Shown here: positions 10,161-18,221 of the stretch, piece by piece
Position numbering within the stretch: position 1 is the first letter of the stretch
How the letters are laid out: the number at the start of each line of letters is the position of its first letter
Source of the DNA: Pseudomonadota bacterium
GTDB taxonomy: Bacteria; Pseudomonadota; Alphaproteobacteria; Rhizobiales; Tepidamorphaceae
DNA length: 32,797 nucleotides
Assembly (NCBI GenBank): GCA_023458595.1
Contig: JAEWYT010000071.1
Coordinates: 1-32,797, forward strand
Direction: 5' to 3'
Made by a program: the position numbers and the translations under genes
Notes under the pieces: generated by a model
Database searches by the model: none
What the model was told of the DNA's origin: nothing
The model's input: only the letters and a program-made list of their open reading frames with translations

Positions 10161-10703
10161 ATGACTATCGCAAGCAGATTCGCGAGGCCGACCGTCTTCG
10201 GCGCGCTGGTCGCCGGCGCGATGATCCTCGCGGGGGGCGCTCATTCTGTTCCGGGCGCTCGGGCCTCCGACGTTCCCGCCACGGCCGAGGGCGGCGGCGA
10301 TCTCAGCTTCGTCACCGTTCAGGGCGATTTCGCCGAGGTGGCGCTCGACGTGGAGGACGCGATCGTCAACCGGGGGCTCGTCATCGACTATCACGGCTTC
10401 GTCGCCGACATGCTCGCGCGCACGGCGGAGGCGGTCGGCGCGGATCAGGGCAGGCCGATCTACGCCAACGCCGAATACTGGCAGTTCTGCTCGGCGGCGC
10501 TGTCGCGGGCGATGATGGAGGCCGATCCGCGCAACATCGGCTACTGCCCCTATACGATCGTCGCCTACGAGCTCGCGGCGTCGCCCGGCGAGATCCATGT
10601 CGGATACCGCCGGCCCGGCGCCGCCGTCCCGGAGGCCTCGATGAAGGCGCTGTCGGACGTCGACACGCTGCTCTCCGGGATCGTCGCGGACGCGACGAAA
10701 TAG
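10161..10703 (+). CDS. secreted DUF302-family protein
   Basis: A 180-residue protein with an N-terminal signal peptide (basic start, hydrophobic residues about 12-28, cleavage near residues 33-36). The mature part (SFVTVQGDFAEVALDVEDAI onward) resembles DUF302 proteins, small alpha/beta domains of uncertain function often found in the periplasm. Cys110 (in YWQFCSAA) and Cys129 (in IGYCPYT) could form a disulfide. The start is supported by GAAGGGAGAG a few bases before the ATG. It stands alone: the restriction-modification gene ends 122 bases upstream, and the convergent hydrolase stop is 45 bases downstream. Function is unknown. Confidence 0.8.
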   Translation: MTIASRFARPTVFGALVAGAMILAGGAHSVPGARASDVPATAEGGGDLSFVTVQGDFAEVALDVEDAIVNRGLVIDYHGFVADMLARTAEAVGADQGRPIYANAEYWQFCSAALSRAMMEADPRNIGYCPYTIVAYELAASPGEIHVGYRRPGAAVPEASMKALSDVDTLLSGIVADATK

Positions 10704-10748
10704 GCGGGCGCGAGGGGGAGCGCCGCGCGCCGCGTGCCGCCGCGCCCC

Positions 10749-11711
10749 TCAGTGCTCCTGCTGGCGGGGCGGGCCCGTGCGGTAGAACACGTGGGCGCCG
10801 ATCTGGGCGATCTGGAGCAGCTCGCGGCTCCAGACGGGCTCGACGCTCGCCGCGTGATAGTGGGTCGCCGCGCCGACCGACTCGTCGAAATAGCGCCCCG
10901 ACAGCGCCTCGCCGGCGATCAGGATCGCGCGCTTCCAGGCCCTGACGTCGTCGATGCCCTCCGGACGCCCGTCGCAGGCGAAGGAGAACTGGCAGCGGTT
11001 CGGCCGCTCCCGGTTCTGGAAGACCACGTCGCAGACGGTGGAGGGATAGCGGCGGTCGGAGACCCGGTTGAGCACCACCTGGGCGACGGCGCGCTGGCCG
11101 TTGCCCGGCTCGCCGCGCGCCTCGAAATAGATCGCCTCCGCCAGGCAGCGGCGCTCGCGCGCGAAACCGACGTCGAGATCGGCCCGCGGGAAGCCGAGGA
11201 CCATCGCGACGTTCACCAGCCGGTCGCCGGCCACGGCCTCGACGGGCGCCGGTGCGGAGACCGCGACGTCCCGGGCCCCGGCTTCCCGGACCCCGGCCTC
11301 CCGGGCCTCGAGAGCCGCGACGTTCACCAGCCGGTCGCCGGGAACGGGAGCCGGCACGGGGGCGGCCGAAACCGGGGTGCCCGACAGGGGGGTGCCCGAC
11401 AGGGGGATGGCCGGCAGGGGGATGGCCGATACGGGGGTGGCCGGCACGGGTGGGGGCGGCATCCGACCGGCATGGACCGGCTTCGGCCGCAGGGCGGCCA
11501 TGCCGCCGCCGATGCAGCCCCTGCAGGCCTCGACGATTTCGGGGGGCGCGGCGCGGACCACGCAGCCGTGGCATTCCTCCGGGTCCGGGACGATGACGCA
11601 GCCCTTGCAGACGATGACCGTCGTGCGGGCGTGCGCCGGCGCGGCGTCCGTGGCGGCGAGAAGCAGCAAGCCGCCGACGAACGCCATCGAAAGATGGACA
11701 TACGCGAACAT
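10749..11711 (-). CDS. SleB-type cell wall hydrolase with CxGC motifs and a repeat linker
   Basis: A 320-residue exported protein. A signal peptide (residues 1-28) is followed by three CxGC motifs (Cys35/38, 47/50, 63/66), then a Pro-rich linker (about 80-125) of pentapeptides ending in Pro. A GDRLVNVA octapeptide occurs twice (125-132 and 162-169). The catalytic region (about 188-310) matches the Hydrolase_2/SleB family of peptidoglycan hydrolases: LAEAIYFEARGE contains the expected catalytic Glu192, followed by AVAQVVLNRV and QFSF. Role: cleavage of peptidoglycan glycan strands in the periplasm, inferred from family. The ATG at 11711 is chosen because it starts the signal peptide and follows GGAAGG; an opening 15 codons longer is less likely. 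The Cys motifs resemble the CRGC of the secreted paralogs at 17305 and 21583. Confidence 0.88.
   Translation of the reverse strand: MFAYVHLSMAFVGGLLLLAATDAAPAHARTTVIVCKGCVIVPDPEECHGCVVRAAPPEIVEACRGCIGGGMAALRPKPVHAGRMPPPPVPATPVSAIPLPAIPLSGTPLSGTPVSAAPVPAPVPGDRLVNVAALEAREAGVREAGARDVAVSAPAPVEAVAGDRLVNVAMVLGFPRADLDVGFARERRCLAEAIYFEARGEPGNGQRAVAQVVLNRVSDRRYPSTVCDVVFQNRERPNRCQFSFACDGRPEGIDDVRAWKRAILIAGEALSGRYFDESVGAATHYHAASVEPVWSRELLQIAQIGAHVFYRTGPPRQQEH
11206..11341. repeat. 25-bp direct repeat pair inside the hydrolase linker
   Basis: An identical 25-base sequence occurs at 11206-11230 and 11317-11341, 111 bases (37 codons) apart and in the same reading frame. Both copies encode GDRLVNVA on the reverse strand. 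Recombination between them would delete 37 residues without a frameshift. Confidence 0.85.
11362..11451. repeat. 15-bp tandem repeats encoding a Pro-ending pentapeptide linker
   Basis: About six tandem 15-base units. The two at 11377-11391 and 11392-11406 are identical and the others differ by a few bases. On the reverse strand they encode VPATP, VSAIP, LPAIP, LSGTP, LSGTP and VSAAP, a flexible linker between the Cys-rich head and the hydrolase domain. Copy number could vary between strains. Confidence 0.85.
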
Positions 11712-12059
11712 GACTAACCTTCCCTCTGGCCGGTACGCGGCGGGTTGGCCCGCCATTATCCGACTGGCCCGATGTGTAGCCGGGGAAGTCTGTCCATTCG
11801 GTGAGGAGAAAGGCGCGGTTTTTAACTAAACTATTCCTTGGGACCGCTCCGGCGGGGAAGGGCGATATTCAAGTATTCGCGGCGGGGAGGCGGATCATTT
11901 GACGCGACCCGCCGTCGCCGGCCGCGTCCTCTGGGAAGGTGGCGGCGGGATTCATCATGGACGCGCGGTAAACGGGCGCGGCGAAACGGCTACCGCAGGG
12001 TCGCCCGGCGGCGTATAGTAGTTTCGCCGACTAACTTAACCCGGAAGGGGAGGGACGAA
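11712..12059. other. intergenic region between divergent hydrolase and GYD genes
   Basis: No convincing gene is seen in these 348 bases. An AT-rich patch at about 11818-11836 is a candidate promoter region for the reverse-strand hydrolase. A TATAGT hexamer at 12014-12019 is a possible -10 element for the GYD gene, but no good -35 is visible 16-18 bases before it. A longer in-frame extension of the GYD gene into this region is Arg-rich and lacks domain support. Confidence 0.5.
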
Positions 12060-12350
12060 ATGGCCAAGTACATCGCGCTGATCAACTGGACGGAGAAGGG
12101 CGTGAAGGCGGTGAAGGACTCGCCCAAGCGCGCCGACAAGGCGCGCGCGCTCGCCAAGAAGCTCGGCGGCAGCTTCGAGCAGCTCTACATGACCATGGGC
12201 GCCTACGACCTCGTCGCCGTCCTCGACATGCCGAGCGACGAGGCGATGGCGACCTTCGCGCTGACGACGGCGTCGACCGGCAGCATCCGCACCACGACGC
12301 TCAAGGCCTTCGACGAGAAGGCCTACCGCAAGATCGTCGCCGGCGTGTAG
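12060..12350 (+). CDS. GYD-domain protein
   Basis: A 96-residue cytoplasmic protein matching the GYD family, small alpha/beta (dimeric ferredoxin-like) proteins named for a conserved Gly-Tyr/Ala-Asp segment; here the motif reads MGAYDLVAVLDMP (about residues 43-55). It begins YIALINWTEKG and covers the full domain. No catalytic role is established for the family. The ATG at 12060 is chosen because a purine-rich AAGGGGAGGGAC directly precedes it and the domain starts at residue 3. It appears monocistronic: a divergent hydrolase lies upstream and a TTAA-rich regulatory region downstream. Confidence 0.88.
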   Translation: MAKYIALINWTEKGVKAVKDSPKRADKARALAKKLGGSFEQLYMTMGAYDLVAVLDMPSDEAMATFALTTASTGSIRTTTLKAFDEKAYRKIVAGV

Positions 12351-12418
12351 CCGCAGGGCGGACGGGGCGGCGCCGCGAGGCCGCCGTCCCGGTTCCCGCG
12401 GGCACGGGCTTGTGCAAA

Positions 12419-12530
12419 TTAACCATTCCCCGACGGACCCGTCGCGGAGGGCGCCATAATCTGGCACCATTAACCTCAGTTAATGATGCGGCGTAAGGCG
12501 TTGCCCCGTTTTCGCGGGCGAGGGGTTAAT
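12419..12530. promoter_or_regulatory. cluster of TTAA motifs resembling CtrA sites
   Basis: Three TTAA-type motifs precede the membrane-protein gene at 12532: TTAACCAT at 12419-12426 (like a CtrA half-site), the inverted repeat ATTAAC-CTCA-GTTAAT at 12469-12484 (two TTAA separated by six bases; the canonical CtrA spacing is seven), and TTAATCAT at about 12525, overlapping the translation start. TTAA is scarce in this GC-rich DNA, so the cluster stands out. CtrA is the alphaproteobacterial cell-cycle regulator. The assignment is inference. Confidence 0.4.
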
Positions 12531-12531
12531 C

Positions 12532-13833
12532 ATGCTGCGTCAGGCCGTTTCCAGCCTCGATCTGACCACCAGGCTCACGCTCGCCGTGCTGGCGCTGGCG
12601 AGCGGGGTCTACACGTATCTGGGCGTGCGCGAGCTGCTCGACGGCTCGGCGATGCTCGTGTTCTTCGCGGCGATCATCTATTCGGCGGCCGTCTCCGTCG
12701 GCATCTACGCGTTCTGGTCGTTCATGATGCGGTTCATGCCGCATGTGCGCGACGGGGTGAGCCGGGCGCTGCTGCTTCTCGCCATGGGCCTCGGCGCGAT
12801 GATGATCGTGGCGATGTCGTCCTGGCTGAACGCCGCCGCGCTCGCGGGCTCGGCGGCGCTCGAGCAGCACCTCGCCAACAAGCTCGAGAGCTTCGTCGGC
12901 GACCTCGACAAGGCGCATTCCAACGCGCTTTCCGCCCAGAGCCTCCTGCCCGACATCCAGATGGCCTCGCTGCGCTTCGCCCGGCTCGCCGAGGACGAGA
13001 AGCGGCAGGGCTCGCTCACCGGCACGTCGGGATCGGGCACCGTGGTGCAGCTCCTCACCCAGATGTCGCGCCAGCTCGACGGGCTCGGCGCCGAGGTGGA
13101 GGCCTCGGCGGGGCGCGTCAGCCAGCTCTACGAGGAGGGCGGGCGGCACATCGCGCGCATGCGCGAGCTCGTCTCGGCGCGCGGGCCGATCAATCCGCGC
13201 GCGGATGCGTTCGCGGCGGAATCGATGGCGCTGATGGGCGTCATCGCCTCGCTGCAGCAGACCTCGGTTGCGCCGGCGGTGAAGCGGGCGGCGGAGGATC
13301 TCGCGCGCGGCTTCATCGCGCCGATCGCCGACGGCGGCACCGCCGATCTCGCCGAGCGGCAGACCGCGATCGTCGGCAACGTCGAGGCAGCCGTCGCCGC
13401 GCAGTCCGAGCAGCTCGCCGGCGCGGCGGAGCAGATCCTGGCGGCTGAGCCGGTGCGCCCGGAGCGCTTCGAGCCGCTGACGACGGCGGAGGCGGTGCTG
13501 CGCTACGCGCCGGACTTCCTGCCGAGCTGGGCGGGGGCGATCTCGATCGACCTGATGCCGGCGGTACTGGTGCTGATCCTCTGCGTCGTCCATGCCGGCA
13601 TACGGCGCGAGGGCGAGCCGATCGCCGACGCGCGCACCATGTCGGCCGCCGACCTGCTGACCGCCATGCGCATCCTGCGCGAGGTCGAGGACGAGGGCCG
13701 CAGGGCGGTCGCGGTTGCCGATGAGCAGCGCGACCTGCCGATCGAGCCCGCCGCGAGGGCCGATCCCGACAAGCCGATACCGGTCGGCGTCGTGACGCCC
13801 TTCGCATCCGGCCGGCCGGAGAAGAAGGATTGA
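12532..13833 (+). CDS. membrane protein of unknown function, first gene of an envelope pair
   Basis: A 433-residue protein not recognised as a named family. Predicted helices lie at about residues 13-33, 42-64 and 79-99, followed by a long soluble stretch (about 100-330) rich in Ala, Glu and Gln with heptad-like character, then a fourth helix at about 335-358 and a charged cytoplasmic-looking tail. The layout resembles membrane sensors or scaffold proteins with a large periplasmic coiled-coil loop, but no HAMP, kinase or MCP signature is visible. The start is supported by GAGGGG seven bases upstream. It overlaps the next gene by 4 bases, indicating translational coupling and a shared role. 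TTAA motifs upstream suggest cell-cycle control. Confidence 0.8.
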   Translation: MLRQAVSSLDLTTRLTLAVLALASGVYTYLGVRELLDGSAMLVFFAAIIYSAAVSVGIYAFWSFMMRFMPHVRDGVSRALLLLAMGLGAMMIVAMSSWLNAAALAGSAALEQHLANKLESFVGDLDKAHSNALSAQSLLPDIQMASLRFARLAEDEKRQGSLTGTSGSGTVVQLLTQMSRQLDGLGAEVEASAGRVSQLYEEGGRHIARMRELVSARGPINPRADAFAAESMALMGVIASLQQTSVAPAVKRAAEDLARGFIAPIADGGTADLAERQTAIVGNVEAAVAAQSEQLAGAAEQILAAEPVRPERFEPLTTAEAVLRYAPDFLPSWAGAISIDLMPAVLVLILCVVHAGIRREGEPIADARTMSAADLLTAMRILREVEDEGRRAVAVADEQRDLPIEPAARADPDKPIPVGVVTPFASGRPEKKD

Positions 13834-14657
13834 GCGAAAAGGCCGACATCGCGCGGCGGGAGAGCCGCTTCCGGCGCTGGCTGAACGGCCGGCCGGACGA
13901 GCACGTTCTGCTATGGTCGTTCCGCGGGCTGCTCATCGCGACCTTCGTCGTGCTCGGCCTCGATCTCGCCGACCTGCAGAAGCAGATCCCCGAGGCGGCC
14001 GATCCGGTGTTTCCGGGCCTTCTCCCGCCGGGCGAAACGACCAGGGCCGAGCCCTACCTGCCGTCGATCCGCAAGGACCTGCCCGGCCGCACGGTCGAGA
14101 ATCCCAAGACCGTCGCCGCGCTGCGCGATCCCGCCCGCTTCGAGCTCGTCGACGGCGGCCGCCTGTTGTTCGAGGGCGGCATCGAGCCGGGGGCGGCCAC
14201 CCGCTTCGCGGCGGAGGTCGAGAAGCGCGGCGGCTACATCAAGACGGTGGTGCTGAGCTCGCCGGGCGGCTCGGTCGCCGACGCGCTGGCGATCGCGACG
14301 ATGATCCGCGAGCACGGCTTCGACACCGAGGTCGGTGCGGGCAGCTATTGCGCCTCGTCCTGTCCGCTGGTCTTCGCCGGCGGCAGGCACCGGATCGCCG
14401 CGCCGACCGCCTCGATCGGCGTCCACCGCGTCTTCGCCGCCGACGCGGCCGCCGGGACGCCTGCGACCGGCATGGACAACGCCCAGGAGATCTCGGCGGA
14501 ATGCCAGCGCTTCCTGATCGAGATGGGCGTCGATCCGCGCGTGTGGATCCACGCGATGGAGACGCCGAAGGAGGAGCTGTTCTATTTCACGGCCGAAGAG
14601 ATGGTCGAATTGAAGCTCGCGACGAAGATAACGCAGGCCGTCGCCAGGGCGGACTAG
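13830..14657 (+). CDS. membrane-anchored ClpP/crotonase-fold protein
   Basis: A 275-residue protein with one N-terminal membrane helix (about residues 26-46) and a periplasmic domain (about 100-270) resembling COG3904-type ClpP-like proteins: VVLSSPGGSVADALAIA (140-156), then GSYCASSCPLVFAGG (171-185) with candidate nucleophile Ser177 and His199 in SIGVHRVF. This arrangement resembles serine peptidases of the ClpP/SDH fold, but proteolysis is unproven. Cys174 and Cys178 flank the Ser, unusual and possibly a disulfide. The start is TTG at 13830, overlapping the upstream TGA stop as TTGA; GGAG lies about 8 bases before it and no ATG is available before the membrane helix. Partner of the upstream membrane protein. 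Confidence 0.82.
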   Translation: MSEKADIARRESRFRRWLNGRPDEHVLLWSFRGLLIATFVVLGLDLADLQKQIPEAADPVFPGLLPPGETTRAEPYLPSIRKDLPGRTVENPKTVAALRDPARFELVDGGRLLFEGGIEPGAATRFAAEVEKRGGYIKTVVLSSPGGSVADALAIATMIREHGFDTEVGAGSYCASSCPLVFAGGRHRIAAPTASIGVHRVFAADAAAGTPATGMDNAQEISAECQRFLIEMGVDPRVWIHAMETPKEELFYFTAEEMVELKLATKITQAVARAD

Positions 14658-14750
14658 GGACGTCGTCGCCGACGCGCAATCGACGCCGGCGGCGCGCGCC
14701 GGCACGGTCCGGCTGGCGAGACCGGCGAAACGCGGGGCGAGGGCAGGCGC

Positions 14751-15173
14751 ATGGCGGAACCCGACGTGAGGCGAGAGATGGAGCGGCTCGTCAGAGACGT
14801 GCTGATCGGCTCGCCGGTCGCCCGGTCGCTCGGCATCGGGCTTGCGGAGATCGCGCCCGATCGCGTCGTGCTCAGGCTGCCGTTCTCGCCCGACAACATA
14901 ACCGTCGGAACGATCGTGCACGGCGGGGTCATCGCGACGCTGATCGACACGGCGGCCGCGTCTGCGTCGGCGTCGGGCCTCGTCGAGATGCCCCGGGGGG
15001 CGGCGACCTCGAACATGACCATTTCCTACCTGGCGCCGGCCGACGGGACCGATCTCACGGCGGAGGCGGTGGTCATCAGACGCGGAAAACGGCAGACCGT
15101 GGAAGAGGTTGCCGTGCGCGGCGCCGACGGTACGCTCGTCGCCCGGGCGCTGGTCACGAGCCAGATCTTCTGA
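14751..15173 (+). CDS. PaaI-family hotdog thioesterase
   Basis: A 140-residue single hotdog-domain protein. The signature HGGVIATLIDTAAA (about residues 57-70) is typical of PaaI/YbdB-like acyl-CoA thioesterases: the HGG loop and the Asp on the central helix are both present. Such enzymes hydrolyse acyl- or aryl-CoA thioesters; the substrate here cannot be read. The start ATG is preceded by a purine-rich GAGGGCAGGCGC. The preceding gene ends 93 bases upstream, and cardiolipin synthase starts 139 bases downstream, so operon membership is uncertain. Confidence 0.88.
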   Translation: MAEPDVRREMERLVRDVLIGSPVARSLGIGLAEIAPDRVVLRLPFSPDNITVGTIVHGGVIATLIDTAAASASASGLVEMPRGAATSNMTISYLAPADGTDLTAEAVVIRRGKRQTVEEVAVRGADGTLVARALVTSQIF

Positions 15174-15312
15174 CCTCGCGGCCGGCGGCCTGCTGCAAAG
15201 TTGGCGCGGACGGGGCACTCGCCTAATCTGCGGTCAGCGATTCCGACTGGACCTCAGGCCGCGCCGCTGTGACCGAAACCGACACTCAGTTCGCCGACGG
15301 GGCGGGACGGCG

Positions 15313-16794
15313 ATGATCGCCCAGTCGACCGCCGGCTTTCTCGCCCAATCGCTGACCTTGACCGCGATGGTGCACGTGGCGCTCGTGCTGGCGATCGCGA
15401 TCCGCGTCATCATGAAGAGGCCCGCCACCGGCGTGGCGCTCGCCTGGCTGCTGCTGGTCACCGCGGTGCCGTTCGTCGGGGCGGGGCTCTACGTGCTGAT
15501 GGGCGAGCGGCGCATCGGCGGCAGGCGGGCCCGCGAGCTCGGCACCCTGCGCGGCGACATGCGGCGCCTCAGCGAAAGCCTCGTGCGCCACGGCGGCGGC
15601 GAGGTCGATTTCCTGCCGCACGGGCCGGCGGCGGCGGGGCTCGACAGGCTCGGCCGGTCGATCGCCGGCACGGCGGCGATCGCCGGCTCCGAGTTCGAGC
15701 TCCTGTCGGAACCGGCCGACATCCTGCGCGCGATCGCCGCCGACATAGACGCGGCCGAGACCAGCGTGCTGATGGAGTTCTACATCTGGAACGAGGGCGG
15801 CGACGCCGATCTCGTGGTCGAGGCGCTGAAGCGGGCCGCCGCGCGCGGCGTCCATTGCCATGTCCTGGTCGACGCGCTCGGCGGGCGGCCGTGGTGGAAG
15901 GGGCGCCAGCCGGCCGGGATGAAGGCGGCGGGCGTCGACGTGATGCCGGCGCTGCCCGTCGGCCTGTGGCGGGCGCTGTTCGGGCGGACGGACCTGCGCC
16001 TGCACCGCAAGATCGTCGTCGTCGACGGACGGGTCGGCTGGACCGGAAGCATGAACCTCGTCGACCCGCGCTTCTTCAAGCAGGATGCCGGCGTCGGCGA
16101 ATGGGTCGACGCGATGGTGCGGCTCGAGGGCAGGGCGGTGACGCTGCTGGCGGCCACCGTGCTCGGCGACTGGGCGATGGAGGTGGACGATCCGGTCGAC
16201 CAGCTCCTGCACCGCACGAAGCTCGGCCTCGCCGCGCCCAAGGGTGACACCGACATGCAAGTGATCGCCTCCGGGCCGGGCGAGACGGGCGATGGGCTGC
16301 TGCTCATGCTGCTCTCGCTGATCAACGCCGCGCACGAGGAACTGATCCTGACGACGCCCTATTTCGTGCCGGACGAGGCCCTGCTGCGGTCGCTGCGCGG
16401 GGCGGCGGGACGCGGGGTGAAGGTCGTGCTCGTGCTGCCGGAGCGGATCGACTCCTTCCTGTCGCGGCACGCCAGCCGCACCTATTACGACGAACTGATC
16501 GACATGGGCGTCGAGATCCGCCTCTACCGCGACGGGCTCCTGCACACGAAGTCGATCACCGTCGACGGCGCGTTGGCGATGTTCGGCACGGCCAATCTCG
16601 ACATGCGCAGCCTGTGGCTCAATTTCGAGGTGTCCCTGTTCGTCTACGACCCCGACTTCACCGGCAAGCTCAGGGCGCTGCAACAGCGCTACGTCGCCGC
16701 CTCAGACAGGCTCGACGCGGAGACCTGGGCGAGGCGGCCGTTCCACGAGCGCCTCGTCGACAACACTCTGAGGCTGGTCAGCCCGCTGCTGTGA
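15313..16794 (+). CDS. cls: cardiolipin synthase (phospholipase D superfamily)
   Basis: A 493-residue inner-membrane enzyme that joins two phosphatidylglycerols (or related donors) to make cardiolipin. Two N-terminal membrane helices (about 13-33 and 40-62) precede two PLD catalytic motifs: His231-x-Lys233-x4-Asp238 in LHRKIVVVDG and His411-x-Lys413-x4-Asp418 in LHTKSITVDG, each followed by the G(S/T)xN pattern. Both HKD motifs are intact and the length matches bacterial ClsA. The ATG at 15313 is chosen because the first membrane helix follows; a longer in-frame opening upstream overlaps the thioesterase gene and is rich in Arg. The ribosome binding site is modest (GGGACGG). Confidence 0.93.
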   Translation: MIAQSTAGFLAQSLTLTAMVHVALVLAIAIRVIMKRPATGVALAWLLLVTAVPFVGAGLYVLMGERRIGGRRARELGTLRGDMRRLSESLVRHGGGEVDFLPHGPAAAGLDRLGRSIAGTAAIAGSEFELLSEPADILRAIAADIDAAETSVLMEFYIWNEGGDADLVVEALKRAAARGVHCHVLVDALGGRPWWKGRQPAGMKAAGVDVMPALPVGLWRALFGRTDLRLHRKIVVVDGRVGWTGSMNLVDPRFFKQDAGVGEWVDAMVRLEGRAVTLLAATVLGDWAMEVDDPVDQLLHRTKLGLAAPKGDTDMQVIASGPGETGDGLLLMLLSLINAAHEELILTTPYFVPDEALLRSLRGAAGRGVKVVLVLPERIDSFLSRHASRTYYDELIDMGVEIRLYRDGLLHTKSITVDGALAMFGTANLDMRSLWLNFEVSLFVYDPDFTGKLRALQQRYVAASDRLDAETWARRPFHERLVDNTLRLVSPLL

Positions 16795-16898
16795 GCGGCG
16801 GGCCATGTGACGCAATCGCGCACGGCTCCGGCTTGGATGGTTCTCCCGAACATGGTTGGAATGCGTATCGACCCGGCGCGCGAAGAAGAGGGAGCTGC

Positions 16899-17288
16899 AT
16901 GACGGAAATATCGGCCGCAGGCAGGGCAGCGGTGCTCGGCGCGGGGCTCTTCGGCTTCTGCGGGGTCGCGGCGGCGGCCGCGAGCGCGCATGCCGCCGCC
17001 GATCCGCAAATGCTGGGCGCGGTCGCGCTCGTCTGCCTCGCCCACGCCCCGGCGCTGCTGGCGATCGGCCTCTCGGGCCGGCGCGACGTCGCGCTTGTCC
17101 TGGCGGGCCTGCTGCTCTTCGCCGGATCGATCCTGTTTTCCGCCGACGTGGGCCTGAGGGCGTTCGGCCACGACCGTCTCTTTGCGATGGCGGCGCCGAC
17201 CGGCGGGACGATCATGCTGCTCGGCTGGCTCGTCGTGGCGGCGTCGGCCCTGACGATGCGGCGGCGCCCGAGCGATCCGCCCCGCTAG
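16899..17288 (+). CDS. DUF423 small membrane protein
   Basis: A 129-residue protein with four hydrophobic helices and a basic C-terminal tail, matching the DUF423 (YgdD-like) family, whose function is unknown. Hallmarks are the early GAxG-like glycine/alanine-rich helix, the central LFAGSILFSADV segment, and GG(T)xMLLGWL in the last helix. The ATG at 16899 follows GAGGGAG at good spacing. It lies 104 bases after cardiolipin synthase in the same direction and may be co-transcribed. Its stop is 16 bases from the convergent stop of the secreted paralog gene. Confidence 0.85.
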   Translation: MTEISAAGRAAVLGAGLFGFCGVAAAAASAHAAADPQMLGAVALVCLAHAPALLAIGLSGRRDVALVLAGLLLFAGSILFSADVGLRAFGHDRLFAMAAPTGGTIMLLGWLVVAASALTMRRRPSDPPR

Positions 17289-17304
17289 AGGCGCGCGCCG
17301 TGCC

Positions 17305-17919
17305 TCAGTACCGGTTCGGCACGAATAGGGCGGTGATCTTGCGGGCGCCGATATAGGCGCCCGTCCCCTCGTCCTTGCAGTTGAGGTGGACGGCGGTATC
17401 GCCCGCCGGGACGGCGAACGTGCGGACGAGCCCGCCCGTTTCCCGGTAGTTCGTGTTCGTGCCCGACAGCATGATGTCGGGAGCGCCGTCGGCCACGCCG
17501 GCTTCGGTGCCGAGGTAGCAGCTCGCCGACACGCCGGCGCCGGTCGAATAGAACCAGCTGGCGAACACGACGGCGAAGCCCGGCACCGGCGCTGTGAGCG
17601 TGGTCGAGATCATGCTGCCGACCGAATCGGGTATCGCCGCGGTAACGGGGTCTTCGGCGAAGTCGACGCCGGTCGGCTTTGCGGCGGCGGCGAGGTCGCC
17701 GGGACCGACCGAACCGTCCCGGATCGCACGGGAATCTATCGCTCCGGTCCTCACGCTCTTCTTCGTCACGGCGTTGCGGCCGATGTCCTTGGAGCCGACG
17801 CAGCCTCTGCACTTGAGGTCGGCGGCGACCTGGGCGTTCACCGCCGAGGAGAGGGCGAGCGCCGCTGTGGCGAGGGTTGCGGTCGCGATGAATCGAAGCG
17901 CGAGCTTGCCCGCAGTCAT
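17305..17919 (-). CDS. secreted CRGCV-family protein, paralog A (unknown function)
   Basis: A 204-residue protein with a Sec signal peptide (residues 1-29, ending VNA-Q). The mature N-terminus carries CRGCV (Cys37, Cys40), then a short repeat-like segment of the form AI/AV...DS.AI.DGSV.P.DL (about 44-76), similar from memory to vtsaki-kdgs repeats seen in various bacterial surface proteins. A beta-rich domain follows with Cys134 (SCYL) and Cys181 (LNC), ending ALFVPNRY. The gene at 21583-22206 is a clear paralog: 31 of 50 residues identical from LKCRGC to the KP.G motif, all four cysteines shared, and the same C-terminal ALFVPN.Y. GGGAG lies eight bases before the ATG. Function is unknown; location is periplasmic or extracellular. 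Confidence 0.8.
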   Translation of the reverse strand: MTAGKLALRFIATATLATAALALSSAVNAQVAADLKCRGCVGSKDIGRNAVTKKSVRTGAIDSRAIRDGSVGPGDLAAAAKPTGVDFAEDPVTAAIPDSVGSMISTTLTAPVPGFAVVFASWFYSTGAGVSASCYLGTEAGVADGAPDIMLSGTNTNYRETGGLVRTFAVPAGDTAVHLNCKDEGTGAYIGARKITALFVPNRY

Positions 17920-18221
17920 GGAAGAAACTCCCGGGGTCCTGTCGTGGGGCTCTTCGTTCGCGAATGCGGTTCGCCGGGGAAGAGGCGGAACGGCCCGGCC
18001 GGGAGCCGGCGTGGCGGAGCCTGACCGGGTCTCGACGCGGAGAGCACTAGGGGCCTCCGGTTGCGCCCCGATTTCGCCGGCGTTTCAGGAAGGTAACAGT
18101 CGGGCGACGCTGCTCCGGCAGCGGTTCGGCCGAAAGGAAATCTGCCCTAGCGGTAGTCTCGCCCCTCGGCATGCCCTAGGTATCGTCGGATGCCGGGGGG
18201 AACCCGCAGGGAGGACCGACG
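17920..18221. other. intergenic region between divergent paralog A and the hydrolase gene
   Basis: No convincing gene is seen in these 302 bases. It must hold the promoters for the reverse-strand secreted paralog and the forward dienelactone-hydrolase-like gene. A CCCTAG heptamer-like sequence occurs twice, at about 18145 and 18174, close upstream of the forward gene. No strong -35/-10 pair was identified. Confidence 0.4.

Noticed and set aside
12036..12470. A reverse-strand gene opposite the GYD gene
   Set aside because: The GYD protein has clear domain support with a good ribosome binding site; the reverse translation shows no domain and starts inside the TTAA region.
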